A stretch of 64,000 bases of DNA from JABSQH01 sp039177505 (GTDB taxonomy: Bacteria; Actinomycetota; Acidimicrobiia; Acidimicrobiales; Ilumatobacteraceae), in contig JBCDFR010000017.1 in NCBI GenBank assembly GCA_039177505.1, positions 7,085 to 71,084 on the forward strand. The letters run 5' to 3'. The notes below the pieces were generated by a model that had not been told where the DNA came from, made no database searches, and was given only the letters and a program-made list of their open reading frames with translations. Positions 54,684 through 64,000 of the stretch are shown here, piece by piece; within the stretch, counting starts at the first letter, position 1, and every line of letters begins with the position of its first letter. The position numbers and the translations under genes were made by a program.

Positions 54684-55558
54684 GTGGTGCCGGACCGGAG
54701 TCGATCGCGTCGACGTTGGTCGAAGCCCTGCCGTACATCCGTCGCTTCGCCGGCCGGACTGTGGTCGTCAAGTACGGGGGCAATGCGCTCGCAGGGACCA
54801 GCGATCACGATGCGCTCGAGTTGTTCGCTCAAGACATCGTGCTGATGCGGTTGGTGGGGATGCGTCCAGTCGTGGTGCATGGTGGCGGACCTCAAATCTC
54901 GGCGTTGATGAACCGATTGGGGAAGGACCCCGAATTCGTCGATGGGCTGCGGGTCACCGACGCAGAAACCGTCGATATTGCACGCATGGTGCTCGCCGGG
55001 CAGGTCAATCCCCAGCTGGTGACCGCGATCAACGTGCATGGCCGGTACGCGGTCGGCCTGAGCGGGGCTGACGGCGGGCTGTTGCGCGCCGTCGAACGGG
55101 ACGAGCGGCTCGGGTTCGTCGGTGACGTCGATGTGGTCGAACCGGCGTTGCTTCGGGGCCTGCTCGACGACGAGTTCGTCCCGGTCGTGGCCACGATCGG
55201 CGTCGACGGACGGGGCCAGCCGTACAACATCAACGCCGACGTCGCGGCAGGCGAGATCGCCGCTGCGTTGGGCGCAGAGAAGTTGATCTATCTCACCGAC
55301 ATCGACGGGCTGCGACGCGATGCCGCCGATCCATCGACGCTCATCTCGCGGGTGACAAGCGACGAGCTCGCCGAGCTGATCGCTGACGGAACGGTCGCCG
55401 GCGGGATGATTCCCAAAGTGCAGAGTTGCATCGATGCTGTCCGCGGCGGTGTCAACGGAGCACACATCCTCGACGGGCGCGTAGCTCACGTGTTGTTGCT
55501 CGAGATCTTCACCGACGCAGGGATCGGCACCATGATTCAGACCGAGGAGTACCAATGA
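54680..55558 (+). CDS. argB: acetylglutamate kinase
   Basis: A 292-residue amino-acid kinase (EC 2.7.2.8). Active-site segments: VVVKYGGNALAGT, PVVVHGGGPQISALMNRLGK, the GLSGADGGLLRA region and INADVAAGEIAAALGAEKLI. It directly follows argC. The gene argJ, which usually stands between argC and argB and closes the acetyl cycle, is missing. The enzyme is the usual site of arginine feedback inhibition; an N-terminal helix compatible with the arginine-sensitive hexamer is present. Confidence 0.97.
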   Translation: MSGAGPESIASTLVEALPYIRRFAGRTVVVKYGGNALAGTSDHDALELFAQDIVLMRLVGMRPVVVHGGGPQISALMNRLGKDPEFVDGLRVTDAETVDIARMVLAGQVNPQLVTAINVHGRYAVGLSGADGGLLRAVERDERLGFVGDVDVVEPALLRGLLDDEFVPVVATIGVDGRGQPYNINADVAAGEIAAALGAEKLIYLTDIDGLRRDAADPSTLISRVTSDELAELIADGTVAGGMIPKVQSCIDAVRGGVNGAHILDGRVAHVLLLEIFTDAGIGTMIQTEEYQ

Positions 55559-56772
55559 GCGCCCATCCGTACGCGTCGACGCTCGACGCGTGCCCATTCA
55601 TGCCCGTCTTCGGTCCACCGCTGGCGATGATGGAGCGCGGCGAGGGCTGCTGGCTGTGGGACGACGAGGGTCACCGCTACCTCGACCTGCTCGCCGGGAT
55701 CGCTGTGGTGTCGCTCGGGCATGCGCACCCGGCCGTCGCCGAGGCGATCAGTGATCAAGCGGGCCGGCTCCTCCACGTATCGAATTTCTTCGCCAATCGG
55801 CCGGCGACCGACGCGGCGATCACTCTCGACGAACTGCTCGAAGCGGCAACAGGGACCTCCGGGCAAGTCTTCTTCACGAACTCGGGTGCCGAGTCAGTCG
55901 AGTGCGCCATCAAGCTGGCGCGCAAGCACGGGGGACGTGGTCGGCACACGGTGGTCAGTATGTTCGGCAGCTTCCACGGGAGGACGTTGGCGGCGCTCGC
56001 CGCAACCGGCCAGCCGGCCAAACACGAGCCCTTTGCGCCGATGCCGGAAGGTTTTCGGCACGTCACGTACGGCGATCTCGAGCAGACGATCCAAGCGCTC
56101 GACTCAACCGTTGCCGCGGTGCTGCTCGAACCGATTCTCGGCGAGGGCGGGGTGCACGAGGCCGACGTCGATTTTCTCCGGGGCGTTCGTGCCGCGTGCG
56201 ACGAGCGCGGGATCTTGATGATCGTCGATGAGATCCAGACCGGTCTCGGCCGAACTGGACGGTGGTTCGGGTTCGAGGAAGCCGGGATCTCGCCCGACGT
56301 CGTCCCGCTGGCGAAGGCGCTCGGTAACGGAGTGCCGGTGGGGGCGTGCTGGGCGCGGCACGAGGTCGCTGCTGTCTTCGAACCGGGAGATCACGGGTCG
56401 ACGTACTCGGGAACGGCGCTTGCCACGGCGGCGGTCAACGCAACCCTGTCTGAGCTGCGGGCGATCGATGCGCCGTCGCGGGCGCAGGAGTACGGGAAAC
56501 GACTTGCATCGGCGGTCGATGCCATCGACGGAGTGGTCCAGATGCGCGGTCGCGGTTTGATGTTGGCCGCTGTGCTCGACCGCGATCTCGACGCTCGCGC
56601 CGTGGCGCAGGCCGCCTTCGCACGTGGGATCATCGTCAACGCTGTTGCCCCAGACGCATTGCGGTTCGTGCCACCACTCATCATCGGTGACGAGGAGATC
56701 GAGTGTGCGGCCGGTGGACTCGCCTCCGCGATTGACGACGTGCGAGTACAGCACAACGAGGTGCGGTCGTGA
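55555..56772 (+). CDS. argD: acetylornithine aminotransferase
   Basis: A 405-residue class III PLP aminotransferase (EC 2.6.1.11). The PLP Lys is in VVPLAKALGNGVPVGACWAR. Other hallmarks are LDLLAGIAVVSLGHAHPAVA, FFTNSGAESVECAIKLARKH, GSFHGRTLAALAATGQ and MIVDEIQTGLGRTGRWFGFE. The ATG overlaps the argB stop (ATGA). It may also use succinyl-diaminopimelate in lysine synthesis, as many ArgD proteins do. Confidence 0.97.
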   Translation: MSAHPYASTLDACPFMPVFGPPLAMMERGEGCWLWDDEGHRYLDLLAGIAVVSLGHAHPAVAEAISDQAGRLLHVSNFFANRPATDAAITLDELLEAATGTSGQVFFTNSGAESVECAIKLARKHGGRGRHTVVSMFGSFHGRTLAALAATGQPAKHEPFAPMPEGFRHVTYGDLEQTIQALDSTVAAVLLEPILGEGGVHEADVDFLRGVRAACDERGILMIVDEIQTGLGRTGRWFGFEEAGISPDVVPLAKALGNGVPVGACWARHEVAAVFEPGDHGSTYSGTALATAAVNATLSELRAIDAPSRAQEYGKRLASAVDAIDGVVQMRGRGLMLAAVLDRDLDARAVAQAAFARGIIVNAVAPDALRFVPPLIIGDEEIECAAGGLASAIDDVRVQHNEVRS

Positions 56773-57698
56773 GCGAGCCAACCGCTGCGGTACCGTCGGA
56801 CTTGCTCGACATCGCCGACCTCGGCGTGGCCGAGGTCCGGAAGAGCCTGGATCTCGCGGTCCTCGATCCGCGTGAGCTCGGTGCGCCGCTCGCCGGACTG
56901 GGCGCCGCCTTGATCTTCGAGAAGCCGTCCAATCGAACCCGTCACTCCAGTGAGATGGCCGTGGTGCAGCTCGGCGGTCATCCCGTGTACACGCGCGGTG
57001 AAGAGGTCGGCTTCGATACCCGCGAACCGGTCGAGGACATCGGGCGCGTCATGTCTGGTTATCACGCCGTGTTGGCCGCACGCGTTATGCAACACCAGAC
57101 CCTGGTTCGTCTCGCCCGGGCCGCCGATGTCCCGGTCGTCAACCTGCTCTCGGACCACTCTCACCCGCTGCAGGCGCTGGCTGATGCGCTCACCATGGAG
57201 CGACACCTCGGCGATCTTCGGGGTCGGGTCGTGGCGTACGTCGGGGACTACAACAACGTCGCTCGGTCGCTCGCTGAGGTCTGCGTGCTCCTCGGCGCCG
57301 ACGTTCGGCTGGGAAGTCCCCGTGGCTACGAGCCGGATCCGGTCGATGTCGCCAGAATTCGCGCGTTGGGCGACGGGACGGTCACGGTGCACAAGCGGGC
57401 TGCGGAGGCGGTCGACGGTGCGCATGCCGTCCACACGGATACGTGGGTGTCGATGGGACAGGAGAGCGACCGCGAGGAGCGGCGTGCGGCCTTCGCCGGG
57501 TGGACGGTCGACGAAGAGTTGATGCGGGCGGCTGCCTCCGACGCTGTGTTCCTGCACTGCCTGCCCGCATATCGCGGGCTCGAGGTGTCTGCAGCGGTCA
57601 TCGACGGTCCGCGCTCGGTGGTCGTCGAGCAGGCCCACAATCGGATGCACGCCGCCCGGGGCGCGCTCGCGATGTTGCTCGGCGTCGACGTGCCATGA
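56769..57698 (+). CDS. argF: ornithine carbamoyltransferase
   Basis: A 309-residue enzyme (EC 2.1.3.3) producing citrulline from ornithine and carbamoyl phosphate. The carbamoyl-phosphate loop reads IFEKPSNRTRHSSEMAVVQL, with Asn instead of the common Thr in STRTR. SDHSHPLQALADALTMER and VAYVGDYNNVARSLAEVCVL follow, and VFLHCLPAYRGLEVSAAVID is the catalytic C-terminal motif. The unusual loop resembles that of some actinobacterial ArgF proteins. It overlaps argD and argR by four bases each. Confidence 0.95.
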   Translation: MSEPTAAVPSDLLDIADLGVAEVRKSLDLAVLDPRELGAPLAGLGAALIFEKPSNRTRHSSEMAVVQLGGHPVYTRGEEVGFDTREPVEDIGRVMSGYHAVLAARVMQHQTLVRLARAADVPVVNLLSDHSHPLQALADALTMERHLGDLRGRVVAYVGDYNNVARSLAEVCVLLGADVRLGSPRGYEPDPVDVARIRALGDGTVTVHKRAAEAVDGAHAVHTDTWVSMGQESDREERRAAFAGWTVDEELMRAAASDAVFLHCLPAYRGLEVSAAVIDGPRSVVVEQAHNRMHAARGALAMLLGVDVP

Positions 57699-58159
57699 CG
57701 ACCAAAGTGCAGCGGCAAGCCCTGATCACCCGACTCATCGGTGAACACGAGGTGACGAGTCAGCCGGGACTCATCGAGTTGCTCGCACGCGAGTCGGTTG
57801 AAGCTACCCAAGCCACGGTGTCGCGCGATCTCGACGAACTCGGTGCGGTGAAGGTGCGCGTTCCGGGTGGGGCGACCGTCTACGCCATTCCCGAGTACGA
57901 GCCCGACCGGCTGGCACCCGCCGACCAGCTGCGGCGGGTCATGGGCGAGTGGGTGGCCGAGGTGACGTCGTCTGGCAACATCGTCGTGTGCCGAACGCCT
58001 CCCGGTTGTGCCCACGTCGTGGCGTCGGCGCTCGATCGCAGTCGCGTCGATGGGTTGCTCGGCACCGTGGCGGGTGACGACACCCTCTTGTGCGTTGCGT
58101 CGGTCGCGGACGGTGGGGACCTGGCCGATCAACTGCGAGGCTTGGCCGGCCTGGACTGA
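57695..58159 (+). CDS. argR: arginine repressor
   Basis: A 154-residue regulator. The N-terminal winged helix contains QALITRLIGEHEVTSQPGLI and the recognition region ATQATVSRDLDELGAVKVRV. The C-terminal hexamerisation and arginine-binding domain has VVCRTPPGCAHVVASALDRS and GTVAGDDTLLCVA. Its likely target is the inverted repeat over the argC promoter, which makes a negative feedback loop because argR is in the repressed operon. Confidence 0.96.
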   Translation: MTTKVQRQALITRLIGEHEVTSQPGLIELLARESVEATQATVSRDLDELGAVKVRVPGGATVYAIPEYEPDRLAPADQLRRVMGEWVAEVTSSGNIVVCRTPPGCAHVVASALDRSRVDGLLGTVAGDDTLLCVASVADGGDLADQLRGLAGLD

Positions 58160-58218
58160 CGTGACGCTGCGCACGTCGGCGAGGTCGCCCCGACAACACA
58201 CCGCAACGGAGGCCCAGA

Positions 58219-59655
58219 ATGGATCTTGACGACCGCCACGAGTTCGGCCGGAGCGGCGACGTACCCGCAAGCGCCCGCACGTTATGGCATGGCCGCTTCA
58301 CCGGCGGGCCCGATGAGGCGTTGCTGGCGTACACGGTCAGCCTCCCATTCGATCAACGGATGTGGGCCGACGACATCGCCGGGTCGACCGCGCACGTCAA
58401 CGGACTCGCGCGGGCTGGGCTGCTGACCGCCGACGAGCGCGAGGTCATTCTCGCGGCGCTCGCCCGCGTCGCCGACGAGATGGAGACATGGACGTTCGAG
58501 TTCGCCGATACCGACGAGGACATCCACACCGCGATTGAACGGCGTGTCACGGAACTCGCCGGCTCTGCCGGGGGGAAGCTGCACTCGGCGCGGAGTCGCA
58601 ACGATCAGGTCGCCACCGACTTACGGCTCTGGTGCCGCCGCGAGCTCCGGTCGGTGGCGGCCCGATTGGTCGACCTTCAACGAGTACTGCTCGATCAAGC
58701 GCTGGCTGCCGGCGATACGTACCTTCCCGGCTACACGCACCTGCAGCGCGCGCAGCCCGTGTTGCTTGCACATCACCTGATGGCCCACGGGTGGGCACTC
58801 GGTCGAGACGTCGACCGACTGATCGATGCGCTCGATCGAATGGACGTTTCGCCGCTCGGTGCGGGCGCACTGGCTGGGTCGTCGCTACCCATCGATCCGT
58901 TCAGCACGGCCGAAGAACTCGGGTTCTCGAAACCCTTTGAGAATTCGCTCGATGCGGTGAGCGACCGCGATTTCGTCGCCGAGGCCCTCTTTGCACTGGC
59001 ACTCGTCGGCGTGCACCTGTCTCGCATCGGTGAGGAGTGGGTGTTGTGGACATCTGCTGAGTACGGCTTCGCAGTGCTCGACGACGGTTTCGCCACCGGT
59101 TCGTCGATGCTGCCGCAAAAGAAGAACCCCGACATCGCCGAACTGGCGCGAGGTAAGAGCGGCCGCCTAATCGGCAACTTGACCGGCCTGCTGACGACGC
59201 TGAAGGGCCTGCCGCTCGCATACAACCGCGATCTGCAAGAGGACAAGGAGCCGCTGTTCGACTCGGTCGAGCAGGTGGCGCTCGCCGTCGCTGCCATCAC
59301 CGGCATGATCGCGACCGCGACGTTCGTTCCGGAGCGAATGCAACAGGCCGCCGACGAAGCGACGATGGCGGCCACCGATCTGGCTGAGCACTTGGTGCGC
59401 GGCGGGATGCCATTCCGTGAAGCGCATGCCATCGTCGGCGATCATGTTCGCCGTGCGCTCGCCGACGACAGTGAGCTGCGCGACCTGGTCGCGGCCGATC
59501 CGCGGCTTGGCGACGATGGGGCGGCACTGGTGGCCGACGGCGTCGCGGTCTCAATGCGCCGCAGTCATGGTGCGGGTGGGCCCGCGGCGCGAGACCGCCA
59601 GGTCGAGGCGTACCGCGAGATGGTCCGCGCCGAGACCGATGCGCTCGGTCTGTGA
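58219..59655 (+). CDS. argH: argininosuccinate lyase
   Basis: A 478-residue lyase (EC 4.3.2.1) of the fumarase/aspartase superfamily. Motifs: LWHGRFTGGPDEALLAYTVS, HSARSRNDQVATDLRLWCRR, TYLPGYTHLQRAQPVLLAHH and the signature GSSMLPQKKNPDIAELARGK. A clear GGAGG Shine-Dalgarno precedes the ATG. Argininosuccinate synthase (argG), which makes its substrate, is not in the cluster. Its stop overlaps the following glycosylase. Confidence 0.97.
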   Translation: MDLDDRHEFGRSGDVPASARTLWHGRFTGGPDEALLAYTVSLPFDQRMWADDIAGSTAHVNGLARAGLLTADEREVILAALARVADEMETWTFEFADTDEDIHTAIERRVTELAGSAGGKLHSARSRNDQVATDLRLWCRRELRSVAARLVDLQRVLLDQALAAGDTYLPGYTHLQRAQPVLLAHHLMAHGWALGRDVDRLIDALDRMDVSPLGAGALAGSSLPIDPFSTAEELGFSKPFENSLDAVSDRDFVAEALFALALVGVHLSRIGEEWVLWTSAEYGFAVLDDGFATGSSMLPQKKNPDIAELARGKSGRLIGNLTGLLTTLKGLPLAYNRDLQEDKEPLFDSVEQVALAVAAITGMIATATFVPERMQQAADEATMAATDLAEHLVRGGMPFREAHAIVGDHVRRALADDSELRDLVAADPRLGDDGAALVADGVAVSMRRSHGAGGPAARDRQVEAYREMVRAETDALGL

Positions 59656-60239
59656 GCGAACGCTCACCGCGTGCTCGATCGGTGCTCGATCGGTCGGCGC
59701 TCGAGGGTGACGCGCCAACGGTCGCCCCACGGCTGCTGAACAAGCTGCTCACGCACGGCGGAACGATCGGCAGGATCGTCGAAGTCGAGGCCTACACCCC
59801 CGACGATCCGGCCTCGCACTCCGTGCGCGGACGAACGCCGAGCAACTCGACGATGTTCGATCAAGCGGGCACGCTGTACTGCTATCTCAGCTACGGCGTT
59901 CACGTCTGCGCCAACGTCTCCGTCGATGCGGTGGGTACGGGTGCTGCTGTATTGTTGCGCGCGCTCGACCCGGTGCACGGGATCGAGGAGATGCGAGCCC
60001 GCCGTGCCGGACGTCACGACCTCGCGGACGGCCCGGGCAAGCTGTGCCAAGCCCTCGACATCAGGCTGGAACACGACGGTGTCGATCTGCTCGACCCGTC
60101 GTCGCCGATCGGCTTGTCCGACGATGGGGTGCCACCGCCGAACACACCAGTGGTCGGCCCGAGGATCGGCATCTCGGTCGCCCGGGACCGGCCGTGGCGA
60201 TGGCGGGTCGACCCGGCTCAGCGCCAGTCCATCCAGTAG
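59652..60239 (+). CDS. mpg: 3-methyladenine DNA glycosylase (AAG/MPG family)
   Basis: A 195-residue base-excision repair enzyme. The catalytic segment IGRIVEVEAYTPDDPASHSV matches the conserved VExEAYxxxDPASHxxxG, with RTPSNSTMFDQAGTLYCYLS and YGVHVCANV next. DGPGKLCQALDIRLEHDGVD is the second signature. The GTG overlaps the argH stop (GTGA). Its 3' end overlaps the opposite-strand DUF2332 gene by 22 bp, a convergent overlap. Confidence 0.93.
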   Translation: MSERSPRARSVLDRSALEGDAPTVAPRLLNKLLTHGGTIGRIVEVEAYTPDDPASHSVRGRTPSNSTMFDQAGTLYCYLSYGVHVCANVSVDAVGTGAAVLLRALDPVHGIEEMRARRAGRHDLADGPGKLCQALDIRLEHDGVDLLDPSSPIGLSDDGVPPPNTPVVGPRIGISVARDRPWRWRVDPAQRQSIQ

Positions 60240-61342
60240 CCGTGCGGGTGGCAGGTGGCCAGGTGATCGACCCGGCGCACGCCGCTGCGCCAGCGCACCA
60301 GGGTCATTTCGGTGGTGTGTTGGTCGGTCGGTACGCCGTGATCCAAGTCTGGTGTCTGGGCGGGAGACTCGGCGTAGATCCACGACAGGTCGTGGTCCGC
60401 TCCGAAACCGTCGAGCGCCGCGGCGTATGCCTGGCGGTCGTCGCTGGTGAAGTAATTCAGTACCCAGGTGTTGGTGACGACGGGGTGGCCGCGCACCACC
60501 AACCGTTCGAGTGCCGGCACCGTTGACGCCACCGCGTCGCCGGCGAGCAGCTCGGGTGGGTGTTCTCGGGCGAGCTCGATCGCTGCGACCAAACGTTCGA
60601 ACCGGTCTCGCTGATCGGGCCACACGCAGGCTTCGAGCCAACGTGCTTCGTTCGGGTCGGTGACGTCGATCGGCGTGCGGTCGATTCCGCATCGGGCGAT
60701 CACAGGGGGAAGCGACGCCGGCAGCGGCATCGAGCCGGTGATTTGGCAGCTGAGTTCGACGGTGGCGCCCGCACCGAGGCGAGTCGTGTCGATCGATGCG
60801 TCTGCGTTGCGGTCACTCGGCTCGTACAGATACGAGAATCGATCGAGGAGCAGGTTGAGGCCACCGCTGGCGCCGACGTCGAGATGGGCCAGTGGCTGTT
60901 GCTGCTCGGCGGCGATCACCGCCATTGCCGGAACGAGTAGTGCGCACCGGCCGATCTCGTTGGTCTGTGTTGTTCGCCGACCGGTGATCTCGACCAGTTC
61001 GGCGCGATGTCGTGTGACGAACTCCGTGACCGTCGAGGGCAACGCGGGATCCGTCGGTGGCCGACGGTTGTGGAAGAGGTTCGGGTACCAGGCGGCTAAC
61101 GGCTCGGCGGGGTCTGCCAACAGCAGGTGGTGAATGGCGGCGAGGAGCAGTACCGGCTGGCGCTGTGTCTGCGGCGCGGCCTGCAGTGGGTCGGTGAGTT
61201 CGGGCTGTGCCGCAAGATGGGCCGACATCGCCGCATAGAGCGGCGCCCGTCGGGCGGTTGTCGCCGAGAGCTCGCCGAACCGTCGGGCGATCTCCCGGCG
61301 CCATGACGGATCGGCCTCTGCAACCTCGGGCTGGTGGGACAC
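60218..61342 (-). CDS. DUF2332 family protein
   Basis: A 374-residue actinobacterial protein of unknown function. Typical stretches are RRFGELSATTARRAPLYAAM, QPVLLLAAIHHLLLADPAEP, TNEIGRCALLVPAMA and LAHLDVGASGGLNLLLDRFS; the last resembles a SAM-binding loop. The C-terminal part has VVTNTWVLNYFTSDDRQAYA. It could be a methyltransferase, but this is unproven. The GTG lies 6 nt after a TACTGT box on the minus strand, and the gene is divergent from tyrS with 26 nt between starts. Confidence 0.87.
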   Translation of the reverse strand: MSHQPEVAEADPSWRREIARRFGELSATTARRAPLYAAMSAHLAAQPELTDPLQAAPQTQRQPVLLLAAIHHLLLADPAEPLAAWYPNLFHNRRPPTDPALPSTVTEFVTRHRAELVEITGRRTTQTNEIGRCALLVPAMAVIAAEQQQPLAHLDVGASGGLNLLLDRFSYLYEPSDRNADASIDTTRLGAGATVELSCQITGSMPLPASLPPVIARCGIDRTPIDVTDPNEARWLEACVWPDQRDRFERLVAAIELAREHPPELLAGDAVASTVPALERLVVRGHPVVTNTWVLNYFTSDDRQAYAAALDGFGADHDLSWIYAESPAQTPDLDHGVPTDQHTTEMTLVRWRSGVRRVDHLATCHPHGYWMDWR

Positions 61343-61368
61343 GCTCCGACAGTACCCTTGCGCTCTCT

Positions 61369-62646
61369 ATGACCGTTGAGCATCCGGACCTCCTCGCCGA
61401 CCTCGAAGCGCGCGGTCTGATCCACGACTCGACCGACCGCGACGAGCTCCGTCGGCACATTGCCAACGATGCCGTGGGGATCTATTACGGATGTGATCCG
61501 ACCGCCGACAGCTTGCACGTCGGCAACTTGATCGGATTGATCATGCTGCGTCGATTCCAGGATGCGGGCCACCGGGCGATTCCGTTGGCTGGCGGAGCGA
61601 CCGGGATGGTCGGCGATCCGAGTGGACGCAGCGAAGAACGCAACTTGCTCGACGACGACGTGCTCGACCACAACGTCGCCTGCATCAAGGCCCAACTGGC
61701 AAACGTGATCGATCTCGACGACGACGGGTTGGGCGTGCTCGTCGACAACCGGGAGTGGACCGAAACGATGTCGGTGCTCGACTTCCTGCGCGACGTCGGC
61801 AAGCACGTCACGGTCAATCAGATGTTGGCGCGCGAGTCGGTCAAGATGCGACTCGAGTCCGAGCGGGGGATCTCGTTCACCGAGTTCAGCTACATGCTGC
61901 TCCAGGCCAACGACTACCTCGAACTGTACGACCGCTACGGCTGTACGATTCAGGTCGGCGGGTCCGACCAGTGGGGCAACATCTTGTCGGGCGTCGACCT
62001 GGTCCGGCGCACTCGCCGGACCACTGTCCACGCGTTCTCGTGGCCGCTGCTGACCGCCAGCGACGGGAGCAAGCTCGGCAAGACCACCGGGGCCAGAGTG
62101 TGGTTGTCGGCCGAACGCACCAGCCCGTACCAGTTCCGCCAGCACTGGATGCAGGTCGCCGACGAGACGATCGGCGCACAGCTCAGAACCTTCTCGTTGC
62201 GCCCGCTCGTAGACATCGAGGCACTGCTCGGCGAGCATGCCGAGGCGCCCCAGCGACGAGTAGCGCAACGCGCCCTCGCCGATGAGATGGTCACGCTGAT
62301 CCACGGTGCCGCAGCGGCCGCCGGCGCGGCGGAGGCCGCCGACCTCCTGTTCGCCAAGGATCCCACCAACGCCTCGGCCGAAGCCCTCGAGGTGCTACGC
62401 AACGAGATCGACTCGATCACTGTGCCGGCCGCCGATGTCGGCGATCCGGTCCCGCTGTTCGTCGCCGCCGGCCTCACCGATTCGAACGGCGACACCCGCC
62501 GACAATTGGCGCAGGGTGCGCTCACGGTCAATGGCGATGTGCTCACCGCTGACGCCGACCTCGCTGGTGTCGCGCCGCTGCACGGACGGTTCTTGATGTT
62601 GCGGCGTGGCAAGAAGCGCCACGCCCTCGTCGAGTTGGCGACCTGA
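61369..62646 (+). CDS. tyrS: tyrosyl-tRNA synthetase
   Basis: A 425-residue class I synthetase (EC 6.1.1.1). The HIGH-type motif is SLHVGNLIGL, the tyrosine pocket includes YMLLQANDYLELYDRYGCTI and QVGGSDQWGNI, and the KMSKS-type loop reads DGSKLGKTTG. An S4 RNA-binding domain forms the C-terminus (GDTRRQLAQGALTVNGDVL). A TACCCT box (61353-61358) lies 10 nt before the ATG. It is the last protein gene before the rRNA operon. Confidence 0.97.
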   Translation: MTVEHPDLLADLEARGLIHDSTDRDELRRHIANDAVGIYYGCDPTADSLHVGNLIGLIMLRRFQDAGHRAIPLAGGATGMVGDPSGRSEERNLLDDDVLDHNVACIKAQLANVIDLDDDGLGVLVDNREWTETMSVLDFLRDVGKHVTVNQMLARESVKMRLESERGISFTEFSYMLLQANDYLELYDRYGCTIQVGGSDQWGNILSGVDLVRRTRRTTVHAFSWPLLTASDGSKLGKTTGARVWLSAERTSPYQFRQHWMQVADETIGAQLRTFSLRPLVDIEALLGEHAEAPQRRVAQRALADEMVTLIHGAAAAAGAAEAADLLFAKDPTNASAEALEVLRNEIDSITVPAADVGDPVPLFVAAGLTDSNGDTRRQLAQGALTVNGDVLTADADLAGVAPLHGRFLMLRRGKKRHALVELAT

Positions 62647-62680
62647 GCGGACGCCGCCGCCGAACTTTTTCGCCGAGGGG

Positions 62681-62709
62681 TTGTGGAGCCCCGTCTGCGT
62701 GGTTATCTT
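62681..62709 (+). promoter_or_regulatory. rRNA operon promoter
   Basis: A -35 box TTGTGG (62681-62686) and a -10 box TATCTT (62704-62709) are separated by exactly 17 bp, 325 nt upstream of the 16S 5' end. This is the best sigma70-type promoter in the window and matches the expected position for rrn P1. A T-run at 62666-62670 upstream might end tyrS transcription, but no stable hairpin precedes it. Confidence 0.75.
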
Positions 62710-63033
62710 CTAACTCCGCCTTTGCGCACGGTTCACCCGGAACGCAGAGGCAGCGGCACCTCCGCCGAGCGAGCGCTCAGCGCCTCGGCGTGTGCCACGA
62801 GCTTCGGCTCCTTGAAAACGGAAGAGAAGACAGAACGCCAGTGCGGGCAGTTCATGCGGCCTCGGCCGTAGAGAGCTGTCTGTCAATTCAGCTGTCGGCT
62901 ACCCAGCCGATGGCAAACTAATAATTCGGTGGCTCAGCCACCACAGCAAGGACGCTCGTCGTGATCGAGGTATTCCCCTCGTGCTCGGCGGGCACTCGCT
63001 GACGCAGTCGATCCGAGTTCGCTCGGACAGGCT
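62710..63033 (+). other. rRNA leader with boxA-like site and hairpins
   Basis: This 324-nt stretch has no protein gene. It contains GCTCCTTGAAAA (62807-62818), similar to actinobacterial boxA antitermination sites. Two stem-loops follow: GTCGGCT/AGCCGAT with a four-base loop (62894-62911) and GGTGGCT/AGCCACC with a one-base centre (62928-62942). These probably take part in antitermination and pre-16S processing. Nothing else recognisable was seen. Confidence 0.65.

Positions 63034-64000
<967 letters not shown>

Noticed and set aside
62661..62671. T-run after tyrS as a rho-independent terminator
   Set aside because: The preceding GCC-rich sequence does not form a stable hairpin, so only a T-run remains.

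Overview
The window is a GC-rich, gene-dense chromosomal segment of an actinobacterium. Three things point to Acidimicrobiia, probably an Ilumatobacter-like lineage: the partial 16S rRNA at the right end, actinobacterial hallmark genes (mihF, a PriA without recognisable helicase motifs, DUF3151, DUF1844, DUF2332), and conserved gene orders (aroE-aroK-aroB-pepQ-efp-nusB, pyr operon-mihF-gmk-rpoZ-coaBC-metK-priA-def-fmt-rsmB, infC-rpmI-rplT-rRNA methylase-pheST, argCBDFRH). I see no phage, insertion sequence, CRISPR array or tRNA gene. The segment is mostly core metabolism and information processing.

Layout. 1-10.2 kb is a mixed region: the 5' part of a Gfo/Idh oxidoreductase, a LysM lipoprotein, M18 aminopeptidase, pyruvate kinase, mobA, RNase D, a DUF4440 ORF joined through a 24-bp tandem repeat to an AAC(3)-type acetyltransferase, an orphan ParA and a Cys-rich protein. 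10.3-20.9 kb runs alaS-ruvX-mltG-aroE-(aroC remnant)-aroK-aroB-pepQ-efp-nusB and a DUF2079 membrane protein. 21-34.6 kb holds pyrR-pyrB-pyrC-carA-carB-pyrD, then mihF-gmk-rpoZ-coaBC-metK-priA. 34.6-39.7 kb has a methyltransferase, def-fmt-rsmB, a MogA-like protein, hisG, a cold-shock-like protein and an alkyltransferase-like protein. 39.7-44.8 kb is an aspartate-decarboxylation module: aspD plus two tandem aspT antiporters. 44.8-52.8 kb carries infC-rpmI-rplT-rRNA methylase, a sulfatase, pheS-pheT and an ACT-domain protein. 53-60 kb is the arginine cluster argC-B-D-F-R-H and a 3-methyladenine glycosylase. 60.2-62.6 kb holds a DUF2332 protein and tyrS. From 62.7 kb an rRNA promoter and leader precede a 16S gene cut by the window end.

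Co-operation and regulation. Most genes in the operons overlap by 1-4 nt (ATGA/GTGA/TGATG), so translational coupling is the norm. Many first genes of units have a TANNNT box 6-10 nt before the start codon and no Shine-Dalgarno sequence, which indicates leaderless transcripts. Regulatory candidates read from the sequence are a PyrR-binding hairpin before pyrR, a perfect inverted repeat covering the -35 and -10 of argC (likely ArgR operator), a leader-peptide/alternative-hairpin arrangement before pheS, and an AUA start codon for infC.

Most unusual observations: a 38-codon remnant of chorismate synthase whose conserved GESHG His is Arg; tandem repeats at the DUF4440/AAC(3) junction and across the gmk start; the duplicated AspT next to AspD; absence of argJ, argG, pyrF and pyrK from otherwise canonical clusters; and a 16S change under the penultimate 3' base of the common 515F primer.
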